From NCBI GenBank assembly GCA_949358305.1, contig OX442315.1:1054001-1118000 (forward strand): a DNA stretch of 64,000 bases. The letters are read 5' to 3'. Below are positions 10,201 to 19,100 of the stretch, one piece after another. Position 1 is the stretch's first letter. Every line of letters starts with the position of its first letter. The position numbers and the translations under genes are program-made. This DNA is from Strigamia acuminata. Taxonomy: Eukaryota > Arthropoda > Chilopoda > Geophilomorpha > Linotaeniidae. A model generated the notes under the pieces. The model was not told the origin of the DNA and made no database searches. It was given only the letters and a program-made list of their open reading frames with translations.

Positions 10201-12146
10201 TCGTCAACAATGGAGAAGGCATAATCAGCACCGCCAATCGAAGTCAGTCTTGACGGGCCCCAGACGTCCATGTGCAGCAACTCCAACGGTTTGGTTGTCG
10301 AAGGTGTGGGAATCGGTTTATGCGAGGCGCGCGTGGACTTGGCAATGCGACATGAGTTGCAGGAAAGTTCTTGTCGAACCGCAGCCGGATCGAGTCCATA
10401 AACTTGGGAATTGTTCGCCAAAGTCCGCATGGCTTTGGTGTGGAGATGGCCCAACCTGGCATGCCATAATCCCGTGGCATCCGCAACGTTCGCAGTCGGC
10501 GTTATAACCTTTTTAGGAGGTGGGACTGCCGTAGTCGTGGCAACGGGAGACGGAGGAGATGATAGGACGTTGGAATACATCCGGATCTGTTGTGGTTTAG
10601 ATCCGGCAACAGGATTGGGGATGATCGGGGAAGGAGAAGGCACGAGTAGGGTGTTGGGAGAGATAGGTAAGCGGAAGTCGGTCATTTCAACGTTTGATAT
10701 TTTCTTCGACTTCTTTGAGGGCATCGCGGGAAAATCTTCCTCCTTCGTGATGAGAGTCATCGGCGCAGTAGTCGGAGGTGACATTGGGATGGGCGGTGTA
10801 CTCGAAACAACAGTCGGCGACGCAAATGGCGAAATTAGTCCATCTACGAAGTAAAGTCCTGACTTTTGCTTCGCCCGAAGAACACTTTGTTTGATATCCG
10901 TCCCATATGTATGCAACTCCGAATTGTAAATGTGTATGTGATGCCCACATTTATCGACTCGCGAAACCGAAATTAAATTAGCGCCGAAATCAGGTGCGTA
11001 CAAAACATCGCGGAGAAGTACGGTGCATTCACAGCCATCGATGAGTGACTTGACTGGAACATTCCCTTTTCCGGTAACTTTGGAGCTTCCTTGTCCCAAT
11101 TCGATATTAAAAGGGACGACCTCAACAAAGTCCAAGAACCACGATTTAACGTGTGAAACGTGGTCGGTGGCGCCGCAGTCAACAATCCATTCGTGAGATT
11201 GGACGAAATGAACGGTAGGAACCTGGATCGCAGGTGGTGCGGACAGGAGATATGCTGCATCTCGGCGCGGGCGTGAAGACTCGCGAAACTGTCCCTGCTG
11301 CTGTTGATTCGGGTTCACATTCGGATTCGAGCCTTTATTGCGGCGTCGACTCTTGCTGCGAGATCGTGTCTGAAACGTAGCTACCGGCTGTTGCCCAGTT
11401 GTTTGCTTGCGAGGATGCTGGCACTTATTGGCGTAGTGTCCAAGCTCGTTGCAATTGAAGCAACGCACCTGCGCAAGCGGGCGCGGGGGTCGCGACTGGT
11501 TACGTCCTTGTCGCCCAGTAGCATAAGCGGAGGAATTACCGGAGTTTCGGTTCGAATGCGACTTTAATCGTAGATATTCCGACAACAACTGTTCGGAGAC
11601 TTTAGCCGGGGTAAACTCTGCCAGCGGCCAATGATAAATGGCAAAAGTCGCCTGGTCGTATTCGTCCGGAAGAAAGTCTAAATACTGGTACGCGTGATGT
11701 CGAGGGAGGATGTCTTCACCGACGTCTTTAAGTTGGCGGACCATAAGGTCAACGCGGCTGAGGAAATCGGCCATTTCTTCGCCGGGCTCCAACTTGAGCT
11801 GCAGGAACTCACGGCGCATCGCCGCTTGGCGGGCGAGAGAGCTGGGGGCGTAAATTTTCGCTAAAATGTCCCACGCCTGTTTCGGAGTGGTGCAACCGTC
11901 GAGGGCCGACTGTTTGGCCTGCGAGACGTGGCAATAAATGGTCCCCAGCGCTCGGGCTTTCCGACGTTGCCATTTACGCCAAACGTCTTCATCGACGTTG
12001 GCTTTCACTAGTTCCTCCGTTTCGGTGACGTGGTGCCATACGCCGTCGGACATCAATAGCATTTTAATTGCACGGTGCCAGTGTTCGTAATTGCCGGTCA
12101 CGAGAATCGGCACGTGGCCTGACGACTGATCGGTGGCCTTTTTCAT
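7206..12146 (-). CDS. gag-pol: Copia-1 Gag-Pol polyprotein, intact
   Basis: The start is the ATG at 12146 (MKKATDQ), the first Met after the leader; the frame is open a little further upstream without an ATG. The 1646 residues read in order: Gag core, CCHC knuckle (CFNCNELGHYANKC, about 229-242), protease, GAG-pre-integrase zinc region (HARLGH then CNSC), integrase core (HMDVWG, RTDRGGEF, MNGVAER), a long acidic/Arg-rich linker, reverse transcriptase (VYVDDIVVF) and RNase H (YTDASWASD). The protease motif is DCGATDH near residue 323, with Cys where Ser or Thr is usual. The protein makes the particle, copies the RNA and integrates the cDNA. No frameshift or stop was found. Confidence 0.95.
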   Translation of the reverse strand: MKKATDQSSGHVPILVTGNYEHWHRAIKMLLMSDGVWHHVTETEELVKANVDEDVWRKWQRRKARALGTIYCHVSQAKQSALDGCTTPKQAWDILAKIYAPSSLARQAAMRREFLQLKLEPGEEMADFLSRVDLMVRQLKDVGEDILPRHHAYQYLDFLPDEYDQATFAIYHWPLAEFTPAKVSEQLLSEYLRLKSHSNRNSGNSSAYATGRQGRNQSRPPRPLAQVRCFNCNELGHYANKCQHPRKQTTGQQPVATFQTRSRSKSRRRNKGSNPNVNPNQQQQGQFRESSRPRRDAAYLLSAPPAIQVPTVHFVQSHEWIVDCGATDHVSHVKSWFLDFVEVVPFNIELGQGSSKVTGKGNVPVKSLIDGCECTVLLRDVLYAPDFGANLISVSRVDKCGHHIHIYNSELHTYGTDIKQSVLRAKQKSGLYFVDGLISPFASPTVVSSTPPIPMSPPTTAPMTLITKEEDFPAMPSKKSKKISNVEMTDFRLPISPNTLLVPSPSPIIPNPVAGSKPQQIRMYSNVLSSPPSPVATTTAVPPPKKVITPTANVADATGLWHARLGHLHTKAMRTLANNSQVYGLDPAAVRQELSCNSCRIAKSTRASHKPIPTPSTTKPLELLHMDVWGPSRLTSIGGADYAFSIVDDATRYSWIFPIARKSDVFTTFKDFVSRVERITDSRVKSIRTDRGGEFISKTFDRYLADKGIVAQRTNPGSPQMNGVAERLNRTMGDYLRSITSETGFPHTLWAELAVTFSYVKNRSPHSKLNDEVPYVLWRQRALSVKHFRKIGSKCWVHFTAPGRNKMDPRAWEGFLVGYASNTRGYRVWNPATNTVTESVHVQIDERQNFKRSPFYVPDPYENAPFMEEPSRVTTPSRVTFDDGAFPSVPWSRRRRDSDDESSNDDDEFRHRAPSSASSVASYRSVLEEVEEDIADELPPPILFADDVPEDIDLDVTPDPPLPLYRPRRRLRPDALARQPHTPEASDSELDVDHDIEQFFERYPERDFEHDPEDDPLDNLLDDLLDKAAALPAAAATPAPPLAPLRALHCPYRFIGGDTPFSGWRREEHLRKEQAPGKIKVDVYYYPEHGVRLRSRGDIERYCVAHQLPYEEDIFFFGNLEHQLQDEQPVHRVLMCFREPSTYAEAVKLPEAPKWTEAIDEELTTFKEREVYKEVPRPPDKTILGCKWIFRLKSDATGKIHRYRARLVAQGFRQTMGVDFDEVFSPVVNFVLIRFFFCLLVVLLGWRDLHLDVKCAYLYGDLDHEIYMRIPAGATCTSPDNVWLLTKSLYGLHQSGRMWYQKLNETLTDLGFQKFPACNCVYAFGHSAVMLVYVDDIVVFYASESIRDRILALISSKFDIVNLGPITKLLGVEFVRRDGKVFMSQRSYIDKLLKKFNVSSDALIKVPVTPGTTLVKGSLDNLPDFPYRSLIGSLLFLASRTRPDILYSVIALSQYNNCYDHRHIKCLLQVLKYVANTSDFSIELSGCNSSQLWGYTDASWASDIATSRSFGGYIFYIGCVPIGWSCKKQTSVACSTMEAEFVALVEIVKELYWLDSIYRVFPPLNRLSKPIIFSDALASIQFTNNDNENSKTKHIRVKFHWLREWHIAGCFELRKIPGEINVSDIFTKWLSSERLRNLLSRIFISK

Positions 12147-12815
12147 GATTGCACGGAGAAAAATGCGTAGAAATGGGAAATTGACGCACAATCGACGCAC
12201 AATTCACGCACAAACGAAGCACAAATCACGAAGCACTTTACGTAGCACTGTCAAAGCGGAAACCAAGAATGGGCGATTCCTTCTGAAGGAATCAAAAAAA
12301 CTTTCGGTTGCCAGTCTGAGAGGGTCCGTTCGACTTCCTGGAGCCGCGGGAAACCTCACTTGTACCACGACAAGCACAACCGAAAAATACAACGGCGCTT
12401 GCCCGGATTCGGACGAAGGGCGCCGAGGATTCTAATTGTCCCACACCAAAATCCCCACTTAAAATTAACAAAGGTAAATCGACTCTGAAAGGCAAAATAA
12501 GGCGAAATTGACGAATCAGTCGCGGTGCACGTCGCAACACGCGATCCTCGTGTGAAAAACACGGATATGTGCGATTTTAAACGAAAAATCGCGAAAAATG
12601 AACGAAAATCGTCGATACTGTCGCACTCCGGGGTGCTAAACAGCGGGTTACACCCGTTTCTCGGTGATAACGTCGTGTAGACGTCGTCGCATGTCGAAAA
12701 TCGGTGTAAATCGGCGAAAAATCTGAAAATATAGAAAATTTCCGCAAAATTCGCGAAAAAATCGCGAAAATTGTGGAAAATTAAGGAAAAAACGAGGCCC
12801 TGGTGTCTTTCCAGG

Positions 12816-12827
12816 CCTCTGCTACCA
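12816..12827 (-). other. Copia-1 primer-binding site (initiator tRNA-Met)
   Basis: On the element strand TGGTAGCAGAGG follows the 5' LTR after a 2-nt spacer. It is complementary to the 3' end of animal initiator tRNA-Met, the usual copia-type primer. Confidence 0.85.
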
Positions 12828-12829
12828 AT

Positions 12830-13402
12830 TGTGGTGGTATGCTGCAAAAACAGCACAGACTAGGCAGTGGAAACGCTTAAAAATAAGCCAACACGCACGA
12901 TATAGCACGCACGAGACGTGCGGCGCGTCGTGTACGCGAATTCGAGCCGGTTCTGGTCGAATTTGCGTGGTGTCTGCACTTATCTACGTGCAGACACAAG
13001 AAACGAATTATTTATAAACAAAATAAACGATTTATTAACCTAAAACTTACGAAAACAGGATTGAAAAACACAGGAGCACACTTAGCAGTGTGCGTCGCCA
13101 TCTTGGAATAAAAGGGAGTGCGCTCTGGTGACAGAAGCGAGCGACTCACAGGTATAAACAGATAGGCGATGCATGATGCCCAGTGTGTTAAGACACAGTT
13201 AATGCAGGCACCATGCATTTCCCTTACAACATAAAGTAAATATACGGAAATAAACTGGTAACAACCAGTTAAGTAGGAAATAAACACCAAATCATTTGGG
13301 GAAAGGAAATATAACGACCAATGATGTGAAAAAGTTCAGGTAGCGTCATTGTGCATCGAAAAAGCGTTAAATAAACGTCCGAAGTGGTTTCAAGGACCAA
13401 CA
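12830..13402 (-). repeat. Copia-1 5' LTR
   Basis: This 573-bp direct repeat of 6587-7159 carries the element promoter. Its outer end is followed by the target duplication tcgcc at 13403-13407. The leader between it and the gag ATG (12147-12815) holds no gene. Confidence 0.95.
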
Positions 13403-14523
13403 TCGCCAACACGTCGAATGCGGCTGCACCGACTGTGACGGGACAATCAGCGTCTGTTATGCATCTTCCTGCTGGTGCTGAGTCTTCTGCATCAGAATAC
13501 GGATGGAATGAGCCGCCGCCGGGCGCTTTGAGTTTTTCGGAGCCTGTTTCTCGCAACCGCGAGTACCGAGCCGCCAACAAGGCGAGAAAGAAGGACGAGA
13601 AGGCCCGCCTGCGCAAAGAACAGTGCGAGCGTGACATGGCAGCCGGAATACCTCACGATAACATCGTGACTGACCAGGCCACAGAGACGATCTGCCCATT
13701 TTGCGTCGGCTGTGGGTGGTGCTGCGGTGCATCCGCAGGTTCTTCTTTGATGCGTTGTCCAAATTGCCGTGGAAGGAAAACGCGACCGCGTTCGGAGCCG
13801 TGGCGCAAGGAGGTTCAGCCCCACGTGGTGAAAGGCATTAAGCCGAATGAGAAGCGATGTTGGGCTCACTGCCCAAAGTGCCGTCTTTTCCTGAATAGTC
13901 GTGGCGAAGCGGTTTACATCGACCCGCGCTTCCTCACCTGGACCCGCGCTGAGGCCAACGCCGGTGTCCGAGTCGAACCCCTTCGACAGTCGCCGCCGCC
14001 GTCCGAGAGCTCCGAAGTTTCAACTGAAACTGTCCAGGCCGCTGAAAGCGTCGGAAGCGAGGTTGTAGAGGAATTCGTTCGACCAAGAGCGATGTCACGA
14101 GGACGAGGCTGTCTTACGCTCGACCGAGCAAAGGAAATTGCCAAGGTTCAACGAACCAACATCTTGGCACGAGGGCGAGCCCGTAAGCTTCGACAGGCTG
14201 TAGAAGGATCGGCTAAACCCGTGGAGGATCCTCCAGCGGCCGTAACCGACGTGTCCAGCGCCCCTCCAGCGTCCAAGTCTGAAACGTCGGATGACGCACA
14301 GTTTGAAGACGCCGAGGAATTGCTTTCCGTTGTCGATTTCGTGGCAGAGTTACTCGAGGATCTGCCGTTTCCGCCTCCAAGTCCGTAAGAGATGGAAGCT
14401 TCCGTAGAAGCTGTGTTTTCTGCCGCTTCGACTGAAGCGACTGAAGAGTCCGATCTCCTGACTTCTGCCGAAGTCGAGAAGAAGGAAGAGAAAGATTCGA
14501 CTGACGTCGAAAAGAAAGATTAG

Positions 14524-15271
14524 AAGGGACAAATTAACGTTCGTTATTTTTCCGAGTGGAGATTTTTATGACTAAAAATACTCCAAGTGTTTTGTTGTGT
14601 TTTTGCAATTACGAAATATTCCCACGAGTATTGTGTTTGTTTGTTTCAAGATCTTGAACTAATCATTAAATGCTCAAACGAGTATAGTTTAATTTAAAAA
14701 TTGGATTCAATTTAATTTGTTATTGTTTTTCGAATTCAATTTGGATGTTTATTTGAATTAATCATATTAACATATGTGTGATTGTTTAGTTTATTTTTCA
14801 TAATTATTTGTGAAAATTGTGTTTGTTTTTTGCTTTGATCGAAGCGTTGAAGAATTTCAAGTTGAGATTCGTTAATTTTTTATGACAATCGTAATAAAAA
14901 GTTAGTAGTTTAGATTTTCCAATAAATAAAATTTTGCATAAATTTATTTTATTTGATCATCTGGATAGTTAATAAGCTATGATGAAGTTTATTTGACGGA
15001 GAAAATAAAAATTTCTATCGAAATTAATTTTCTCGAACATGTATCCATGTTCGGACGAGTTCATTTCCGTCGCTTAGCAACCGGGAGTTGCGTTGTACAG
15101 GGAAGCCGATTAGTCTAATCGGGTGACGAAGTTTCTGAAAGAAATAACGTGATTAAGTTTAATAAAATATTTACCAAGTGGATTAATTCGATAGAATTAG
15201 GTGAACATTTCTTATACATTAAGAATGACAATTAAAAAGTTGGTAAACTCTATGATTGTCACCGGGGGATG
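14524..15271 (+). other. Ty3-1 3' untranslated region and polypurine tract
   Basis: About 750 bp of AT-rich non-coding sequence, homologous to 20846-21596 of Ty3-2. It ends in the polypurine tract ACCGGGGGAT (15261-15270) just before the LTR. No coding potential was seen. Confidence 0.8.
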
Positions 15272-15623
15272 TGTGATGATTACAAATCCGTATTTATCAA
15301 TGTTCACAATAGATGGCGCTGTTTACCAAACGCGCGTAATTCAAACTCGATAAAACTAAAAGTGTGATAAATAATTATTTAGACACGGTGAATAAAATAT
15401 AACTATTTTATTCGATATAAACTAAGTATTATTTACTTGACAATGTTGATTCTATCGAATCAATATCCACATTACTTACCTGTCGAAGGGAACCAATCGG
15501 ACCCTTCCGGACCCCAACTGGGCCCATCTGGACATAGTCATATATTAGGTCCGGCCTAGTGACCCACGAATCCGCCGATTCGTACGCTGATTGGCTGTCG
15601 CCAATCTAGTAGTTCTACAAAAC

Positions 15624-15631
15624 TATATAAG
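15624..15631 (+). promoter_or_regulatory. TATA box of Ty3-1 LTR
   Basis: TATATAAG, about 350 bp into the LTR, is conserved in Ty3-2 (32827-32834 for the active 5' LTR, minus). A TCAGT motif follows about 10 bp later, which is closer than usual for an initiator. Confidence 0.6.
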
Positions 15632-16188
15632 CATCAGTTTCTCACCCACTCTCCCCCTGGCTTGATAACTGTAAATGTCTGTAATTGAATTGTTGTTATC
15701 GTTTGATTTCACTTTCTTATCGACACATCAGGCCACCTCAGCTCTCCACAATCGGTATTCATTACTATTGTTATTGTTGTTGTAGGGCCTTTTCGGGAAG
15801 GCTAACTCCGGTAATAGACATGCATTCGCATGAAATGGCCCCGTAACGTTAGCCAGCTGTTCTACGGGACAGTAGGATTTCGTACGGTGGCTTAATATAA
15901 CGGTCGTATACAGTACGACCTTGCTAAATGAAAGTAGGTCCCTCAGCTAACTGGCCTCAGTCCGCTGCAGGATAGCTGTTGTAAACAGCCCTCGCAGGTT
16001 CCCGTCTTTCTACGATTGGTCCTTCCGCTCGTTAAAGGTCGGTAAAGGCCTAATGCACAGGTGACACGCCGGGTTGGTAGCCCGTGAGTAATATCTTCAG
16101 ATGTTGCGAGAAACAACTACCTGGATAATGGTAATCCAACGGCAGTGGCCGATTAATATTTTACCCGGTGCTCGATCAGTGGATCCCG

Positions 16189-16238
16189 CCATCGTAAGGC
16201 ATGCTGGCGGATGGAGGAGTCAAATCCTCCCGCGATGG
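16189..16238 (+). other. LTR-leader structured repeat, copy 1
   Basis: Nested pairing: CCATCG (16189-16194) with CGATGG (16233-16238), then GCGG with CCGC, then an inner GAGGA/TCCTC hairpin. The single-stranded TAAGGCATGCTG between the outer and middle stems is constant in all copies. The same fold occurs in Ty3-2 at 32216-32265 (minus). The role is unknown; it lies in the transcribed leader. Confidence 0.55.
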
Positions 16239-16471
16239 TTCTCTCGACCGTCGTGACGGTCCCCGCCCCATTGTACCCTCCGGGTTAGTAACCCGTGAAC
16301 GATATATAAAATATGTCGTGTTAAACAAATTACTCGGGCATTGGTAACCCTGTATTGGCAATATCTTTTAAACCCGGTAAGTCCATAGAAATGTTTACCT
16401 GGTGGTTGGTACCACCGATAGCGAGTTAAAGCACACAATTAAATACTCGGCGCCTGATCACGAGATCTTGT

Positions 16472-16518
16472 CGTCGTAAGGCATGCTGGCGGATGGAGTC
16501 TCAACAACTCCCGCGACG
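16472..16518 (+). other. LTR-leader structured repeat, copy 2
   Basis: Same fold as 16189-16238 with different stem bases: outer CGTCG/CGACG, middle GCGG/CCGC, inner GGAGT/ACTCC. The counterpart in Ty3-2 is 31936-31982 (minus). Pairing kept despite base changes argues for selection on RNA structure. Confidence 0.55.
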
Positions 16519-17008
16519 TTCTCTCAATTGTCGTGACGGTCCCCGCCCAATTAATATTTATACAACAATTCATTTGTTGTATTCCACTAATTACTTTACT
16601 TTTATTCATTTGGAACGTGGAATATTCTGCTGAATATTCCTATTTATGCGAAGGATTCTTCTCATTATTAGATACTCGAGCTGCGGAACAAATACGTCTC
16701 CGTAGCGATATTTGTGACGATGCCGCAAGTAAGCCGTATCCCTCTGGCTTCGCCCGGATCCTCAACCAGTTGATGCCGCCCGTTTACACGCGTCAAGAAC
16801 CCATCTTTTGTTGTTAATATTTAGTAATAAATATGTTATGTCACACTAAAACTGTAAGTTACTTCTACTTGATCACATATTCATGTTTGTAAAGGCTTCC
16901 GTAGCTTATCTCGGTTAGGTTGTTGCTAAACTTAGCAACGTCTTGTATAAACCGAATTTATCTATCTTAAAAAGACTAATAAATTAGCCCAAAAGTAGAA
17001 TCGTCACA

Positions 17009-17188
17009 AGGACAAATCATTGGGATTCAACAATGATTTATCCTATTATTCTCGAGTGCAGTTGTTAGCCTCGAAACGTGTACACTTTTATGTGGCATTA
17101 AAGATGGCGCACGCATGTCGGTGTTGCGCACCTGTTTAAGCACTTGTCAACTCTTTTCTCACCGATGTTTTCGCCAGGAAATCGCTTT
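17009..17188. other. Unclassified 180-bp segment between Ty3-1 and unit A
   Basis: No gene. The part around 17085-17130 (AAGATGGCGCACGC) loosely resembles the central part of copia LTRs such as Copia-1 read in reverse, so this may be an LTR scrap. It replaces the 3' half of the secreted-protein gene copy. Confidence 0.3.
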
Positions 17189-17829
17189 AGAATCGACAGC
17201 TTTGTCGGATCTAACTCCTCGTCGGGTACCGGTTCTTTATGAGAACTGGGAAAAGTGTCGATTCCTGGATCTTCGTGTCCTCCTTGTCTCTTCCGCGTCG
17301 TTGGATGAGCGACCTTCTTCTTGTTTGCTATTTTCGGTTTCGCACTCCTCTTGCTTCTTCGCTCGGTCTTTGACGGAGGTTCGATCTCGTCGCAGCTTAA
17401 CAAGTTGTCCTTGTTGGTGTCCAGTAATTGGAATTCCCGCTTGATGCTCTGGGCGCTCATGTTGCGTCCACTCGCGACGATCCAATTGCTCATTTCTTGC
17501 AGGTCCACCATTCCGTCCTTAGTTATCGTGTCTATCTCGGTCACGACTTCCTCGACCGGCGTGCTTGACGTGTCCGTGTAATACTGCGTCGCATCTCGTT
17601 TATGACGCAATTTTCTTCGATCTGGAGTTTTGAATTGACAATCGACACTGAAGGAATGCAAGCCTCTGCACTCGCAATTACAACACGCAATGTTGCATGG
17701 GGTTAACGAGCAGCACTCGAAGTCCTTCGCCTGGTAGCAGTCATTGCATGGAAGCGTTTTGTTGCAACTTGCAAATACTCGTTGAACGAGTAAGATGAAA
17801 ACGAAGAGGAGCATCGTATACTTCGACAT
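17098..17829 (-). pseudogene. Truncated copy of secreted Cys-rich EF-hand gene
   Basis: The homologous part is 17189-17829. It starts at the ATG at 17829 with the same signal peptide as the intact gene at 43869-45293. Homology stops at 17189, and the last 30 or so codons to 17098 come from unrelated DNA, giving a chimeric C-terminus that lacks the large conserved C-terminal domain. Two Cys of the intact copy are lost (one to Ser at the signal-peptide junction, one to Phe). The EF-hand pair is kept. The TATA box is retained, so transcription is possible, but I regard it as a broken duplicate. Confidence 0.75.
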
Positions 17830-17879
17830 GATCCAACAAACTCTTTTCGAAGGAATGAATTGTCCAACTGACAAGTGAG

Positions 17880-17887
17880 CTTTTATA
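17880..17887 (-). promoter_or_regulatory. TATA box of truncated secreted-protein copy
   Basis: TATAAAAG on the minus strand, 50 bp upstream of the ATG, is identical to the box at 45344-45351. Confidence 0.55.
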
Positions 17888-17997
17888 TCTACTCACGCTT
17901 TTATTATTATTATATTATTTAATTTTATAAGCTACCGTTATTATTAATTGTTGCATTGTTTTCATTTATTGCTATGTTGTTATGATAGATTGCATCC

Positions 17998-18235
17998 TTG
18001 ATTAAATTGCGGATCTACCCACATCCGCCATTAAGTAGATCCGTGACAATAAATCGATCGTGTTATTTGATCAACACAACATGAGTATTTTATTACAATT
18101 TTATTATAATCAACAACTGGCAAAAAAACGAAATAGTTTAAGTTAATTCAAACAACCTGGAACCTGGGACACGTGATTTTCTAATCAAAATACTTTTGGC
18201 TGGAGTATCTACAAATTAGCAGTGTGCAATCACTT
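17998..18235. repeat. Long inverted-repeat arm, left (unit A)
   Basis: The segment starting GCATCCTTGATTAAATTG recurs inverted at about 34409-34640. It also recurs in unit B (45466-45712, inverted at about 54723-54940) and in unit C (57491-57750). Arms of about 230 bp facing each other suggest a foldback-type non-autonomous DNA element with the tandem array just inside. A partial extra arm lies at 34830-34945. Confidence 0.6.
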
Positions 18236-18815
18236 ATCTTTTTAGGATTTTTATGTCAAAAAATTGATTTTCAAGTCAAAAAATTGATTTTTGAGTCAAA
18301 AAATTGATTTTCGAATCAAAAAATTGATTTTCGAGTCAAAAAATTGATTTTCGAGTCAAAAAATTGATTTTTGAGTTAAAAAATTGATTTTCGAGTCAAA
18401 AAATTGATTTTTGAGTCAAAAAATTGATTTTCGAGTCAAAAAATTGATTTTTCAGTCAAAAAATTGATTTTCGAGTCAAAAAATTGATTTTCGAGTCAAA
18501 AGATTGATTTTCGGATCAAAAAATTGATTTTCGAGTCAAAAAATTGATTTTCGAGCCAAAAAACTGATTTTCCAGTCAAAAAATTGATTTTTGAATGAAA
18601 AAATTGATTTTTGAGTCAAAAAATTGATTTTTGAGTCAAAATATTGATTTTCGAGTCAAAAAATTGATTTTTCAGTCAAAAAATTGATTTTCGAGTCAAA
18701 AAATTGATTTTCGAGTCAAAAAACTGATTTTGAGTCAAAAAACTGATTTTCCAGTCAAAAAACTGATTTTCCAGTCAAAATATTGATTATCGAGTCAAAA
18801 AATTGATTTCTTTGT
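18236..18815. repeat. 20-bp tandem array (unit A)
   Basis: About 29 head-to-tail copies of a 20-bp unit near TCAAAAAATTGATTTTCGAG, with point variants and some 19-bp units at the right end. There are no spacers, so it is a minisatellite and not a CRISPR array. Homologous arrays lie at 45716-46105 and 57757-58315. Confidence 0.95.
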
Positions 18816-19100
18816 AAAAATTGGAAATTTTTGTAGCTATAGTGATTACAGTGTGCAGGCCTTTATTCGATCGTGGGTCTTCAATAGAGTGCAGGAAATG
18901 TCAATTCTTTGCAGTTAATTAGTGGGCTCTATTATACCGTAGGACTCTAATATAGTGCTGCCTATACCACGCGGGTGTACAATGAAAGGAAATACTAATG
19001 CGGAATGTGTAAATACAAATTTTTTAGGTGTTTTATTTTATGTATGTTATTGGTGAAAAATCACGCGCCTTTGTCTCCCCTGTGCAGATCCCCAGCAGCT
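18816..19100. other. Unit A spacer up to Ty3-2 insertion
   Basis: Non-coding. The right half matches 46113-46289 in unit B. The left half is deleted there. It ends in agct (19097-19100), the left target duplication of Ty3-2. Confidence 0.7.

Larger units (their letters stand above)
6587..13402 (-). mobile_element. Copia-1: complete, apparently young Ty1/copia retrotransposon
   Basis: The element is 6816 bp. Two 573-bp LTRs (6587-7159 and 12830-13402), in which I see no difference by eye, flank one uninterrupted gag-pol frame on the minus strand. The 5-bp target duplication tcgcc is present on both sides, and the unoccupied target is seen in the Ty3-2 third ORF. The polypurine tract lies next to 7160 (complement of attccctcc). 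The primer-binding site is at 12816-12827. Identical LTRs plus an intact frame suggest recent transposition and possible activity. Confidence 0.97.
6520..14523 (+). pseudogene. Ty3-1 third ORF, split by Copia-1
   Basis: This is the homologue of the intact ORF at 21597-23114 (minus). The pieces are 6520-6586 and 13403-14523. Three lesions are visible. First, an internal deletion of roughly 112 codons joins the ninth codon region to the Pro-rich region and shifts the frame. Second, Copia-1 is inserted with tcgcc duplicated (6582-6586 and 13403-13407). Third, a TAA occurs at 14386-14388, after which the homologous acidic tail continues to TAG at 14521-14523. The Cys-rich block (CPFC, CPNC and CPKC pairs) is preserved in the second piece. 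Confidence 0.9.
1..17008 (+). mobile_element. Ty3-1: Ty3/gypsy LTR retrotransposon, 5' end outside window
   Basis: Order on the plus strand: partial gag, pol, about 1 kb of non-coding sequence, a third ORF, 3' untranslated region, polypurine tract and a 1.74-kb LTR ending at 17008. The order protease, reverse transcriptase, RNase H, integrase in pol identifies Ty3/gypsy (Metaviridae). The internal sequence matches the complete minus-strand copy at 19101-33187 along its length. Copia-1 (6587-13402) is nested in the third ORF. This copy is dead: pol has a nonsense codon and the third ORF has a deletion, an insertion and a nonsense codon. Confidence 0.95.
15272..17008 (+). repeat. Ty3-1 3' LTR (1737 bp)
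   Basis: It begins TGTGATGATT and ends AATCGTCACA, imperfect inverted termini. It is homologous to both LTRs of Ty3-2 but more diverged from them than they are from each other. TATATAAG at 15624 puts transcription start near 15655, so U3 is short and roughly 1.3 kb of R/U5 is transcribed leader. That leader is built of two imperfect modules of nearly 290 bp, each ending in a structured repeat. Short ORFs here are not conserved as proteins. Confidence 0.93.

Noticed and set aside
18236-18815. Regular short repeats resembling a CRISPR array
   Set aside because: The units are head to tail with no unique spacers, the setting is eukaryotic, and no cas genes are present. It is a minisatellite.
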